Assembly (NCBI RefSeq): GCF_022919115.1
Contig: NZ_CP095072.1
Coordinates: forward strand, 62,001 to 126,000
Source of the DNA: Gracilibacillus caseinilyticus
GTDB taxonomy: Bacteria > Bacillota > Bacilli > Bacillales > Amphibacillaceae
DNA: 64,000 nucleotides
Reading direction: 5' to 3'
Position numbers and translations under genes: made by a program. This document shows, one piece after another, positions 55,955-64,000 of this stretch (its first letter is position 1; each line of letters opens with the position of its first letter). The notes below the pieces were generated by a model. That model was not told the origin of the DNA and did not search any database. It saw nothing but the letters and a program-made list of their open reading frames with translations.

Positions 55955-56131
55955 CCTATAATACGAATTATGTAAATGACAAAGTGGTAATTTTGAAAAA
56001 ATTTATATGCTTAACAAAGCGCCGAAAATATGCCCCGCAGGACGCGAAATGGTTGGCCGGATCGGTATCCCAGCACATGAAACATTTCAAAATTACCCCA
56101 TAGCCAGTTTTTACATATCCCGAATTATAAG
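55955..56131. repeat. Copy E of the MITE-like family, 177 bp, both ends present
   Basis: The left end (CCTATAATACGAATTATGTA) and the reverse-complemented right end (CTTATAATTCGGGATATGTA) match at 16 of 20 bases, each followed inward by GGTAATTTTGAAA. The centre keeps AATATGCCCCGCAGGACGCG and GGTTGGCC. It interrupts or terminates the MFS pseudogene. The shortest complete copy, so it best defines the family ends. Confidence 0.78.
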
Positions 56132-56157
56132 CACCCATTTATACTTCCGATTCAGAT

Positions 56158-56193
56158 AGAAAAAACCATTGCCAATAGATAGACAATGGTTTT
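56158..56193 (-). terminator. Terminator of the deoxynucleoside kinase gene
   Basis: On the minus strand AAAACCATTG pairs with CAATGGTTTT over a 12-nt loop, then TTC. It starts 20 nt after the kinase stop. Confidence 0.72.
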
Positions 56194-56213
56194 GCTGGAT
56201 AGAAATGATGTTA

Positions 56214-56837
56214 TTAGTTCAAAGTCTCTACTAACTCCAACTTTACAAGCTCTTGACGGATCATTTCCACGACAGCTTCTCGATCGGCTGGGTTATTTTC
56301 AAAATCCAAATCATCGACATTTATCTTAAGAATCGGAGAGATATTATACTCATCAAAATAATGACGATATTCTTGATTTAGCCGCTCCCAATAAGCAATC
56401 TCTGTATCCAGTTCATATTGTCTGCCACGCTTTGTGATACGACGAACGGCTTCGTCTGTGGAAGCTTCCAAATAAATCATTAAGGCAGGCGGCTGACAGT
56501 GTTCAATCATATTTCCAAACAAATCTTTATATATGTTAAACTCTTCAACCGACATATCACCAGAATCCTTCAACATTTTGGCAAAAATGACATCACCATA
56601 AATACTGCGATCCAGTACTGCTTTGTTCAATTGGCTCGCATTTTTTATATGACGGAATCGTTCATTCAAAAAGAATACTTGCAGTGGGAAGCTGTAGCGC
56701 TCGCGGTCATAATAAAACTTATCCAAGATTGGATTGTTTACTACCGGTTCTTCAAATGGCGTATAGCCAAATTCATTTACAACGATATCCATTAACGTAC
56801 TTTTTCCAACCCCTACTACACCATCTATTGTAATCAT
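56214..56837 (-). CDS. Deoxynucleoside kinase (dCK/dGK family)
   Basis: A 207-residue nucleoside salvage kinase. P-loop GVVGVGKSTL is at residues 6-15, the substrate-binding DRSIYGDVIFAK near 72, and the arginine-rich lid VRRITKRGRQYE near 128. It would phosphorylate deoxyadenosine/deoxycytidine or deoxyguanosine. B. subtilis has two such genes (dck, dgk) side by side; here only one is present. ATG 56837 follows GGAGAG at 9 nt; the frame upstream to 56915 lacks a ribosome site nearby and family similarity. Confidence 0.9.
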   Translation of the reverse strand: MITIDGVVGVGKSTLMDIVVNEFGYTPFEEPVVNNPILDKFYYDRERYSFPLQVFFLNERFRHIKNASQLNKAVLDRSIYGDVIFAKMLKDSGDMSVEEFNIYKDLFGNMIEHCQPPALMIYLEASTDEAVRRITKRGRQYELDTEIAYWERLNQEYRHYFDEYNISPILKINVDDLDFENNPADREAVVEMIRQELVKLELVETLN

Positions 56838-57108
56838 GTTCCATATCTCTCCTTCAATGTTGTCTTTTAGTCCTTTCAGACATTCTTGATAAAAACCCTT
56901 GTCTTGTTGTCTCAACCTGTTATCACTCCTTCAGATTGCGTTGGATTATCGGGTTTGCTGTGTTCTGTTTACACTTGATTCATTATACGGAAAATTAATC
57001 TATTTTACTATATCCATTCGAATTTTCATTTTACAATGTCGTGAACTCTGTATGTTATACTAAATAAACGCTTAAATCCTGGTCAATGATAGTCTATGGA
57101 GGTAAAAA

Positions 57109-57954
57109 ATGAAAAATCATTTCCTTATTGGTGAACTTGCGAAATTATTTCAGTTACCCACTTCTACTCTTCGATATTATGATGAGATCGGTATTTTTCA
57201 ACCGAAACATAAAGATCCAGACAGTATGTACCGCTATTACTCCGTCGATCAATTCATCGTATTGGACACCATCATCTTTTTAAAAAATCAAGGTTTTTCT
57301 ATCAAAGATATAAAACAGCATTTGAAACAAAGAAAGCCTGAAAATATGAAAAGCTTATTAGAAAATAAACTTGAAGAAGTCGAGAAAGAAATGGAACGGT
57401 TAAATCAGGTATACGCAAAAATAAACAATAAGATTTCTACCATTAATACCGGGCTTTCTCTAAGCGCTAATCCTATTTTAGAATTCAAGTGGTTCCCATC
57501 AAGAACGATATCTTTTATCTATAATGATTCACCGATCAATTTACAAGAAGATTTTAATTCACTGTATATAAGGGATTTAGAAGAGATTTCTACATCTGGC
57601 ATAGGATATGAAGGCTATTTTACTGGTGATTTTGGTAACATTGTTGACTTACAAAGTCTGTATCATGACAAAGAAGTTAAGTATCGCGCAGTTTTTGAAG
57701 TGCTCCCTAATGATAAGTACGGACACCGGATAAAACTGTCTAAACTTGACGAAGGTACATATGCATGCTATCCCCACTGCGGACCGTATGAGACGATTAA
57801 GACTACTTATTTATACGTATTAGCAGAACTAGAAAAAAGCGACTATCACATCACGGGTGATCCACTCGAAATTATCATGCTTGATGAATCGATCATCCAA
57901 GATGAAAAATCATATGTTACTTGGATACAAATTCCAATAAGCAAAGCGACTTGA
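57109..57954 (+). CDS. MerR-family multidrug-type transcriptional activator
   Basis: A 281-residue regulator. The N-terminal winged HTH reads FLIGELAKLFQLPTSTLRYY (residues 5-24) and continues to about 75; a coiled coil (about 85-115, ENKLEEVEKEMERLNQVYAK) and a C-terminal GyrI-like ligand domain (about 125-281, with CYPHCGPYETIKTTY) follow. The form resembles BmrR/BltR. ATG 57109 has GGAGG 8 nt upstream. Its stop codon overlaps the -35 of the MATE gene promoter, whose 19-bp spacer is the classical MerR target, so it very probably controls that pump. Confidence 0.9.
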   Translation: MKNHFLIGELAKLFQLPTSTLRYYDEIGIFQPKHKDPDSMYRYYSVDQFIVLDTIIFLKNQGFSIKDIKQHLKQRKPENMKSLLENKLEEVEKEMERLNQVYAKINNKISTINTGLSLSANPILEFKWFPSRTISFIYNDSPINLQEDFNSLYIRDLEEISTSGIGYEGYFTGDFGNIVDLQSLYHDKEVKYRAVFEVLPNDKYGHRIKLSKLDEGTYACYPHCGPYETIKTTYLYVLAELEKSDYHITGDPLEIIMLDESIIQDEKSYVTWIQIPISKAT

Positions 57955-57981
57955 CCTTCAAGTTACTTGAAGCTTTATACT
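57951..57981 (+). promoter_or_regulatory. MerR-type promoter with 19-bp spacer driving the MATE gene
   Basis: TTGACC (57951-57956) and TATACT (57976-57981) are separated by 19 bp. The spacer contains the dyad CTTCAAG-TTA-CTTGAAG (57956-57972). Over-long spacers that are twisted into register by a MerR protein are the mark of this family. Confidence 0.92.
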
Positions 57982-58016
57982 ACCTCTTGTGACGAAAAAA
58001 GCAGGAGGTATGCTAC

Positions 58017-59381
58017 ATGAACAATACACACTCTCATTTAAAACATAAACCTGTGAAAAAGGTTTTTTTCGCTTATTTCTTTCCATCGATATTGGGTATG
58101 ATGCTGATGTCAGCAAATATTTTAATCGACGGAATATTCGTTGGTAACGGTGTCGGTTCAGCAGGAATTGCAGGGGTAAACCTAGCAATGCCGGTATTCT
58201 CACTATTATTTTCAATCGCACTTTGGATCGGTATCGGTGCAGGTACCATGTACTCGATAAACATCGGCAGCGAAGCAAATGATAAAGCAAGCAGCATTTT
58301 TTCACTTGCAGTAATCAGTACATTGGTACTGCTATTTTTTATTGGTTTGATCGGATACTTGAACGTTGAAAAAATTGCGATTCTCCTCGGAGCTAATCAT
58401 GACACCTTATCTTATACCGTTGACTATTTAACTATTCTGTTTTTATTCGGGTGGCTGATTGCTCTTCAGGAGCTGATTAGTATTTTTGTAAGAAATGATG
58501 GCAGTCCAAAATTATCCATGATCGCGCTTGGCATGACTGCCTTAGTAAATATCCTGTTGAATTACGTGATGATTTTTGTATTAGATCTAGCAGTTTTTGG
58601 CGCTGCTCTCGCTACTGTATTAGCTAGCGTTGTCGGCTTACTCATTCTGTGCCTTCACTTTTTGAAAGCTACCACCTTGCTGAAAATTTCCTTCCAATGG
58701 TGGTCATGGCGCTTGCTTGGTCGTATATTTACAGTTGGATTTCCGAGTTTTCTTGCAGAAGCTGGCACGCTGGTTTTTGTAGCGGGTTATAATTTAGCCA
58801 TCGTCCATTTATTAGGCACAACAGGTGTGGCGGCATTTTCAGTGATAAACTATTTACATGGCTTTATGTACTTGTCATTTTTCGGTATTGAATTAGCTCT
58901 GCAGCCAATGATCAGTTATTACCATGGCGCAAAAGAAAAATCTCATATACAGGAAAGTTTGAGGATCGGAGAAAAAACAGCTTTCACGCTTGGAGGCATG
59001 CTTCTCATCATCGGTTTATTTGCTGCACCGGTGCTCGTTTCATTCTTTGGACTGGAATCAGATGAAGTACGCACATTGGCTGTCCAGGGAATCAGATTGT
59101 TTTTCATTGGCTATCTGTTCATTGGTTTCAATTTTGTTTATATGACCTACTTTCAATCAATTGGTCAAATCAGAGCATCGGTGACAATCGCGCTATTGAG
59201 AGGCTTCGTTATCCTTATACTACTTTTATGGCTTCTGCCGAAAATATTAGGAGTTGCAGGTGTCTGGTTGGCTTTACCGGTTGCAGAGATGATCGTGGCT
59301 TTGTTGATTATCTGTTTTGCCAGGAAGCATGTGATCAACAAACGAACTAAAACTGGAACAAAAGCATTCTCGTCACAATAA
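58017..59381 (+). CDS. MATE-family efflux transporter
   Basis: A 454-residue membrane protein with 12 helices in two homologous bundles (about 15-230 and 240-435). It opens KVFFAYFFPSILGMMLMSAN and has GIFVGNGVGSAGIAGVNLAM near 42. It would expel cationic drugs or metabolites in exchange for Na+ or H+. ATG 58017 follows GGAGGTATGCTAC, 36 nt downstream of the MerR-type -10. Forms a regulator-pump pair with the preceding gene; single terminator-like palindrome follows at 59383. Confidence 0.92.
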   Translation: MNNTHSHLKHKPVKKVFFAYFFPSILGMMLMSANILIDGIFVGNGVGSAGIAGVNLAMPVFSLLFSIALWIGIGAGTMYSINIGSEANDKASSIFSLAVISTLVLLFFIGLIGYLNVEKIAILLGANHDTLSYTVDYLTILFLFGWLIALQELISIFVRNDGSPKLSMIALGMTALVNILLNYVMIFVLDLAVFGAALATVLASVVGLLILCLHFLKATTLLKISFQWWSWRLLGRIFTVGFPSFLAEAGTLVFVAGYNLAIVHLLGTTGVAAFSVINYLHGFMYLSFFGIELALQPMISYYHGAKEKSHIQESLRIGEKTAFTLGGMLLIIGLFAAPVLVSFFGLESDEVRTLAVQGIRLFFIGYLFIGFNFVYMTYFQSIGQIRASVTIALLRGFVILILLLWLLPKILGVAGVWLALPVAEMIVALLIICFARKHVINKRTKTGTKAFSSQ

Positions 59382-59382
59382 C

Positions 59383-59421
59383 AGCCGAACATAACACGAT
59401 AATGTCGTGTTATGTTCGGCT
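59383..59421. repeat. Palindrome family GCCGAACATAACACG, copy 3 (perfect)
   Basis: AGCCGAACATAACACGA (59383-59399), a 5-nt loop, and the exact 17-bp complement. It starts 1 nt after the MATE stop codon, is followed by AGTTTCTT and is the best-preserved copy. Probably works as terminator here, but recurrence elsewhere marks it as a dispersed repeat. Confidence 0.75.
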
Positions 59422-59677
59422 AGTTTCTTACTTAGTAAAGAGGACCGCTTAGCAGCTTTCTCTTATGTTTAAACGATACGGCTAGATTCTAAAATTCCTT
59501 TTGCTCAATAGGATTGTTAAAACATTCCATCTTTTCATGTGCGTATTATGGGCGATAGAAGAATGCTTAGGACAATTTCGCTCCTTTTCAACTCATATTG
59601 TCCGTTTGAACGCTTCTATCGGATAACTCCGCTCCTCTTCATGCTCACATTGGCCGAAAGAACGGTCCTGTACGTCT
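59422..59677. other. Gene-free stretch downstream of the pectinesterase
   Basis: No supported ORF. It contains AAACGATACGG...AGATTCTAAAA (59468-59495), similar to 39477-39500, and a near-inverted pair AGGACAATTTCGCTCC/ACTCATATTGTCCG around 59570-59615. Convergent MATE (+) and pectinesterase (-) genes flank it. Confidence 0.4.
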
Positions 59678-62600
59678 TTACTGTCTTCTTCTAATCGTCA
59701 CTAAAGCACTTCCGGCAATTAGAAGAAGCAAGCCTGTTAACAGAAGATTAAAATATCCATTAAATGTATTTGGTAACTCTTCTTCTTCGTTTTGATCAGT
59801 GTCAGTGCTTGAAATCACATCTTCTTCATTTGAGGATGAGTCTTCGGCATCATCGTTATTTTTGTCACCATCAGATCCGATTTCCACGTCCTCAATGGAT
59901 TCATCTGTATTTTCATCAGTCGTATCATCTGCATCATTATCCTCTTCTTCGCCAGTAACAAACGATAATCGATAGGTTTGCGTAATACCGTCCTCGGCTA
60001 CTACTTCAATCACGGTTTGTTCTGACATATCCGCTGCTTCTGTAATGCTGACACTGCTTTGTTCACTTGCTGCATCAGCTGTTACAGTCGGAATGGCCGT
60101 TGTTCCATCAGATAATGTCACCTCATATTCTGATTCAGACGGATCAAATGCTGTCAAAGCTTCTCCATCTATTGAGATACCAGTCAATCCTGCATTACTA
60201 TTTAAAAGCGTCTTACGATCTACCGGATTCCAATTATCTTCACCTGCCAACACTTTTTCTGGGGTATAAGCAGCCGCCTCTTCTGCAGTCAGCTGTTTAG
60301 ACCATGAATATCGTGCTTGTGGATCTCCACCTGGGCCACTGTTAGCAAATTCCGAATATCTCGCAGTCTCTTCATTTGCCGGATCTCCCCAATTGTTCCA
60401 GCCATTCGGCTTAATATGATCATCCATCCAAGTATTGATATAGGCAACATTGGAATATGGTCGCCACGGTCTGCCAAGCTCTACTTCACCCTCAAGTCCT
60501 TCTGCTGCTGTTAGTTTACTATTATAGAAGATATAACCGGTTTTGCCTTCCTGTGTTGATGCGGCTGTCACATAACCAGAGTCTCTGCTATGAATGACAG
60601 TTTGATCAAAAACAGCAGTGGCATCCCCGAAGATAAAATCAACATCACCAGAAATATAACTGTCTACATAATATTGTCTTACATCTTCTGTTGCTAAAAG
60701 TGTATCCTGCCAACCGATCAATCTTACATTTCGATACACTTGACGATCTCCTCTCGCTGAAAGTGCTAATGCTTGTGACGTGTCGTTACCAGAATCATTT
60801 TCAATAGTTAAGTTTTCTGCGACAAAATCATCACTTTGTGCAAGCATACTGTAACTATCAGAAGTCCCAATTTCATTACCATCGGGGCCGATCGTTTTGG
60901 CATTGTCATCATATATTAACACCGTATCTTCCGGTTGATCGCCTTTACCGATTAGACTAATGTTGGATTTCTCTCTGGAAATAACAATCTTCTCACGATA
61001 CTCGCCACTCTTTATATTAATGACAGTTCTTGTTTCATTATTATCTGGAACCGCATCGATAGCTGCCTGCACGGTTTCATAGTCTCCAGAGCCCTCTTTC
61101 GCCACCGTCATTACTTCTGCTGCAGTACCCTTTAGTTGTTCGGATGAGTATCCTTGCCCTTCATCATTAACAGCATGAACGAGATAGTAATAATCGGTAC
61201 CTGTGGTCAGATCTTCATCGATAAAAACTGGCTCTGTGACATTATCTGCTATTGTTTCAAACGGTTCATCGACACTCTCTCGACGTTTTACCACATATGC
61301 ATCAGCATCTTCCACAGCTTGCCATGATAATCGAAGTTTACCATCATCCGGATTACTTATTTCAATTCCGGTAGGCGTCGATGGTTTTCCATCATCTGCT
61401 TTTGGTTTATTGACTACCACTTGACTCGTTAAACTCACTGTATCTCCATTTTTAGCTGTAACTATATAGTAATACGGTTTTCCATTAAGAAGAGCTTGAT
61501 CCGTATAGGATGGATCAGACACATTCGCAACCTTCTCAAAAGGGCCACCACTGTTTTCCGCACGCTTTACTTCATATTCTGTCGCACCTTCTACAGCTTC
61601 CCAGTTGAGTGTTATCTCTTCATTTCCAGCCTCCGCTTTTAGCTCAGCAGGCGTTGTTAGTGCCGCAACAGGGGTTACTTCCTGTTGTTCAGAATTCAAA
61701 CTTTCCCCTCCCACGTGTTTCGCCGCAATCACATAATAGTAGGTCGTACCATTCGTTAATCCACTATCCGTGTAGAAAGTTTCGGTATAATCCTCAGCAA
61801 CAATCTCATACGGACCTGCCTGATTAGTCGCACGCTTAATTACATAAGAAGTGGCATGTTCTACCGCTTCCCAGCTAATGTTTACCTGTGTGTTTCTCGC
61901 CTTTACTGTAACATGTTCTGGTGCAGGAGGAACTTCCGGATTCGCTGTTGGTGTCACTTCTATTTCCTCTGAATTAGGACTCTCCCCATTCTCACTATTA
62001 CTGGAAATAACGTAATAATACGATCTCCCATTAATCAGTTCAGAATCTGTAAACGAAGTATCAGTAACGTCTTCTGCTACCATCGTATAGTCTCCACCAC
62101 TTGTTTCACTTCGTTTGACATTATAAGAAGTAGCCCCCTCGGTCGCTTGCCAATTCAATTGTACCTTTGTATCCCCTACAATGGCGTCCAATCCTTCTGG
62201 CGCCTCCACCGGTTCAACAAAAACCTGGATATTGTCAAAATAAATGTGTCCACCACCACTTCCAGGTGTTGCCGATGCAATCCGGGCAATTCCTTCCTCC
62301 GATAGATCATCGGAAAAGGCTACATCCTCTGCTACCAGTTGATCATCAATATAAATATCGGTCGTTGAAGTTACGGCATTTGCAACCATTTTAAAATGGT
62401 ACCACGCGTTATCTTCCGGTCGATCCGTCAGTTTCGTATAAGCACCACTCTTGGAATACACAAAGGTATATTCCTCTTCACCTGCCGGCTTGCGCAATTC
62501 CAGCGAAACAGCGGTTTTATCTCCCTCTTCATTTTGCAAGCTGAAGAATCGTGATGTACCTGCCATACTCGGCTGCATAAAGTCCATCTCCACAACGACT

Positions 62601-64000
62601 GTACCTTTTTGCGGAGCAAAGTTTTTGGCAAATGTTACGTTTGTTCCACCTTCATCATGAAGTTTCACTGCTTTTTCTGAGTTGTTTCCGTCTGAATCTT
62701 TCGGAACCTCTGCTACGATGGTTCGGTTAATATCGACTTGAGGAACCGGGCCAACGGTATAATCTGCTGGTGCCTCATTTACTGTTTGTTCTTCAAAATC
62801 ATCATCTATATAATAAATTGTCTCAGGATCCCCTCTTGGAACAGCACTTACTTCCGTTGAAGGAAAACTCTCGCCATCTTCGTTCTTCGCACTGATCACA
62901 AAGTAATATGTTTTGCCTGCCGTGAGGTCTGACACCGTGTAATTAGTGTCTTCGTTTTCCTCCACTACTTGATAAGGACCACCTGGAACTGTCGATTGCT
63001 TCACCTTATAACTGGCAGCACCATCAACTTGATCCCAGCTCAGAGTCACTTGTTTATCACCGGCATTCGCTTCGACATTTTTTGGTGTATCCGGAATTTC
63101 ACTTGATAATTCTTGAAGTGACACATTGGAAAATAGGGATCTGTTCAATTTCTCAAAATGATCATTCGGCTTAGCTGCATCTGCCATTAAGCCAAAGTAG
63201 ATTGTGTCATCTAATGACAATGTTTCCGTTCCAAGCTTCGTCCATGATTCACCATCAGCTGATATCGAGCTTGTGAACTGATCGCCGATTCGAGTGATTC
63301 TTACCCAATATGGTGTATCTACTGCAGCATCGCTTGTTGCAGCATTTAGTTCTGCGCCATTTTCTGAACGGGTGAATGTTTTCGCAGCCTTTCCACCTTT
63401 CACATAGGATATCGCTGTCGTTACCATTGGAGAGGATTCTTTTAAGTCTTCTCTTATCATCACACCAGCTTCTGCTTCATTGTCTGTACCTGTTATCTCT
63501 TCCACTTTTGCAACTATTTCACCATTTCCTGTTAACTCCTGATAAGCATAATGGAAATGATCCGTTGCTCCTGCCACATCCCCGCTCGATTTAACGATGA
63601 TTTCTTCTCCATCGATTTCCGTATGGCCAGCAATTCCCGGATTTCCAATATCCGTACTTGCCCATGGAGATATATCTTCCTCGGTATTGACATGAATGAC
63701 AACATTACTAGAGTCTGTCGAAGTACCTGTGTCATCGATCGCTTTTGCAGTAAGATGGTGTGTGCCTTCAGGCACGTCACTCCACTGATACGTATATGGA
63801 GCAGAGCTGTCTTCGCCAAGCTTCTCACTTCCTTGATAGAAGACGACCTTTTCCACTGCACCATCGCTATCAGATGCATTCGCTTCTATCGTGATATCTG
63901 ATCCAGTTTCATGGATATCATTCATTGCTGGTGATTGAATAGATACAGTTGGATTCGCTGACCCATTTGCTGCAATCGTATTTAAATATTCTTCTAGATT
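59678..64000 (-). CDS. Cell-surface pectinesterase with five FN3 domains and a sortase-like tail, N-terminus outside window
   Basis: 1441 codons are visible and the frame is open at 64000, so the signal peptide and possibly a catalytic region are missing. Order: Ig-like (63960-63670), a DUF1349/laminin-like domain (63660-63110), FN3-1 (63100-62830), LamG-like sandwich (62825-62215), FN3-2 to FN3-5 (62205-61110), pectinesterase (61100-60230), a cadherin-like strand domain (60215-59960), an Asp/Glu-rich spacer, and LPNTF (59762-59776) with a hydrophobic segment and RRRQ tail. The esterase motifs GEYREK, QALAL, GWQDTLLA, VDFIFGDA and LGRPW are all present. It would de-esterify pectin outside the cell. 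The anchor motif is LPNTF, not LPxTG. Confidence 0.93.
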   Translation of the reverse strand, partial: NLEEYLNTIAANGSANPTVSIQSPAMNDIHETGSDITIEANASDSDGAVEKVVFYQGSEKLGEDSSAPYTYQWSDVPEGTHHLTAKAIDDTGTSTDSSNVVIHVNTEEDISPWASTDIGNPGIAGHTEIDGEEIIVKSSGDVAGATDHFHYAYQELTGNGEIVAKVEEITGTDNEAEAGVMIREDLKESSPMVTTAISYVKGGKAAKTFTRSENGAELNAATSDAAVDTPYWVRITRIGDQFTSSISADGESWTKLGTETLSLDDTIYFGLMADAAKPNDHFEKLNRSLFSNVSLQELSSEIPDTPKNVEANAGDKQVTLSWDQVDGAASYKVKQSTVPGGPYQVVEENEDTNYTVSDLTAGKTYYFVISAKNEDGESFPSTEVSAVPRGDPETIYYIDDDFEEQTVNEAPADYTVGPVPQVDINRTIVAEVPKDSDGNNSEKAVKLHDEGGTNVTFAKNFAPQKGTVVVEMDFMQPSMAGTSRFFSLQNEEGDKTAVSLELRKPAGEEEYTFVYSKSGAYTKLTDRPEDNAWYHFKMVANAVTSTTDIYIDDQLVAEDVAFSDDLSEEGIARIASATPGSGGGHIYFDNIQVFVEPVEAPEGLDAIVGDTKVQLNWQATEGATSYNVKRSETSGGDYTMVAEDVTDTSFTDSELINGRSYYYVISSNSENGESPNSEEIEVTPTANPEVPPAPEHVTVKARNTQVNISWEAVEHATSYVIKRATNQAGPYEIVAEDYTETFYTDSGLTNGTTYYYVIAAKHVGGESLNSEQQEVTPVAALTTPAELKAEAGNEEITLNWEAVEGATEYEVKRAENSGGPFEKVANVSDPSYTDQALLNGKPYYYIVTAKNGDTVSLTSQVVVNKPKADDGKPSTPTGIEISNPDDGKLRLSWQAVEDADAYVVKRRESVDEPFETIADNVTEPVFIDEDLTTGTDYYYLVHAVNDEGQGYSSEQLKGTAAEVMTVAKEGSGDYETVQAAIDAVPDNNETRTVINIKSGEYREKIVISREKSNISLIGKGDQPEDTVLIYDDNAKTIGPDGNEIGTSDSYSMLAQSDDFVAENLTIENDSGNDTSQALALSARGDRQVYRNVRLIGWQDTLLATEDVRQYYVDSYISGDVDFIFGDATAVFDQTVIHSRDSGYVTAASTQEGKTGYIFYNSKLTAAEGLEGEVELGRPWRPYSNVAYINTWMDDHIKPNGWNNWGDPANEETARYSEFANSGPGGDPQARYSWSKQLTAEEAAAYTPEKVLAGEDNWNPVDRKTLLNSNAGLTGISIDGEALTAFDPSESEYEVTLSDGTTAIPTVTADAASEQSSVSITEAADMSEQTVIEVVAEDGITQTYRLSFVTGEEEDNDADDTTDENTDESIEDVEIGSDGDKNNDDAEDSSSNEEDVISSTDTDQNEEEELPNTFNGYFNLLLTGLLLLIAGSALVTIRRRQ

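Overview
The window looks like the chromosome of a low-GC, spore-former-type Gram-positive bacterium of the Bacillaceae. The halotolerant branch (Gracilibacillus, Oceanobacillus, Virgibacillus) fits best, but this is inferred from style and gene content, not a database match. Supporting signs are strong GGAGG ribosome sites, GTG/TTG starts, an S-box (SAM-I) leader, a guanine-type purine riboswitch, PRD/PTS regulation, LuxS, a nupNOPQ-type nucleoside transporter and a complete bacillibactin-type dhb cluster. No rRNA, tRNA or CRISPR array was seen.

Layout. 1-5.7 kb: the 5' part of a fructose PTS EIIBC gene, an ABC-F ATPase behind a long attenuator-type leader with its own small ORF, and a PRD/EIIA regulator. 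6-7.4 kb: a decaying locus holding a cytochrome b-like protein, the 3' half of a histidine kinase and the 5' end of a lipoprotein gene. 7.7-13.3 kb: a small Sda-like gene and the nucleoside ABC transporter. 13.7-17 kb: small membrane proteins, a YdeI/OmpD-like pseudogene, a small HTH regulator and a GGDEF protein. 17.2-25.1 kb: oxidoreductase, a two-gene permease with a Zur-box-like site, an orphan NMT1-like binding protein, a small lipoprotein, a CPA1 antiporter and a HAD hydrolase.

26.1-30.1 kb is an S-box controlled methionine operon: MetE-C-like methyltransferase, SDR, MetT-like NhaC transporter and luxS. An IS256-family element follows, abutting a 52-bp tandem array. 32.2-36.4 kb is a purine locus: a guanine-type riboswitch controls a nucleobase permease and a Rieske oxygenase, divergent from guanine deaminase. 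36.5-39.3 kb holds a hydroxyacid dehydrogenase, an SDR gene broken by an in-frame stop, and rpiA.

39.8-54.8 kb is one long minus-strand siderophore cluster, dhbA-C-E-B-F, mbtH, exporter, sfp and DAHP synthase, with two Fur-box-like sites in front. The adenylation-domain codes in DhbF read as glycine and threonine, as in bacillibactin. 55-64 kb: a broken MFS gene carrying a small inverted-repeat element, a deoxynucleoside kinase, a MerR regulator with a 19-bp-spacer target promoter driving a MATE pump, and the C-terminal 1441 codons of a multi-domain cell-surface pectinesterase.

Spaces between genes hold several dispersed repeat families: a MITE-like family with ends near TATAATnnGnATTATGTAAA (at least four copies), a palindrome family around GCCGAACATAACACG (three copies), and a structured 233-bp element with TATAAGAAAA ends.
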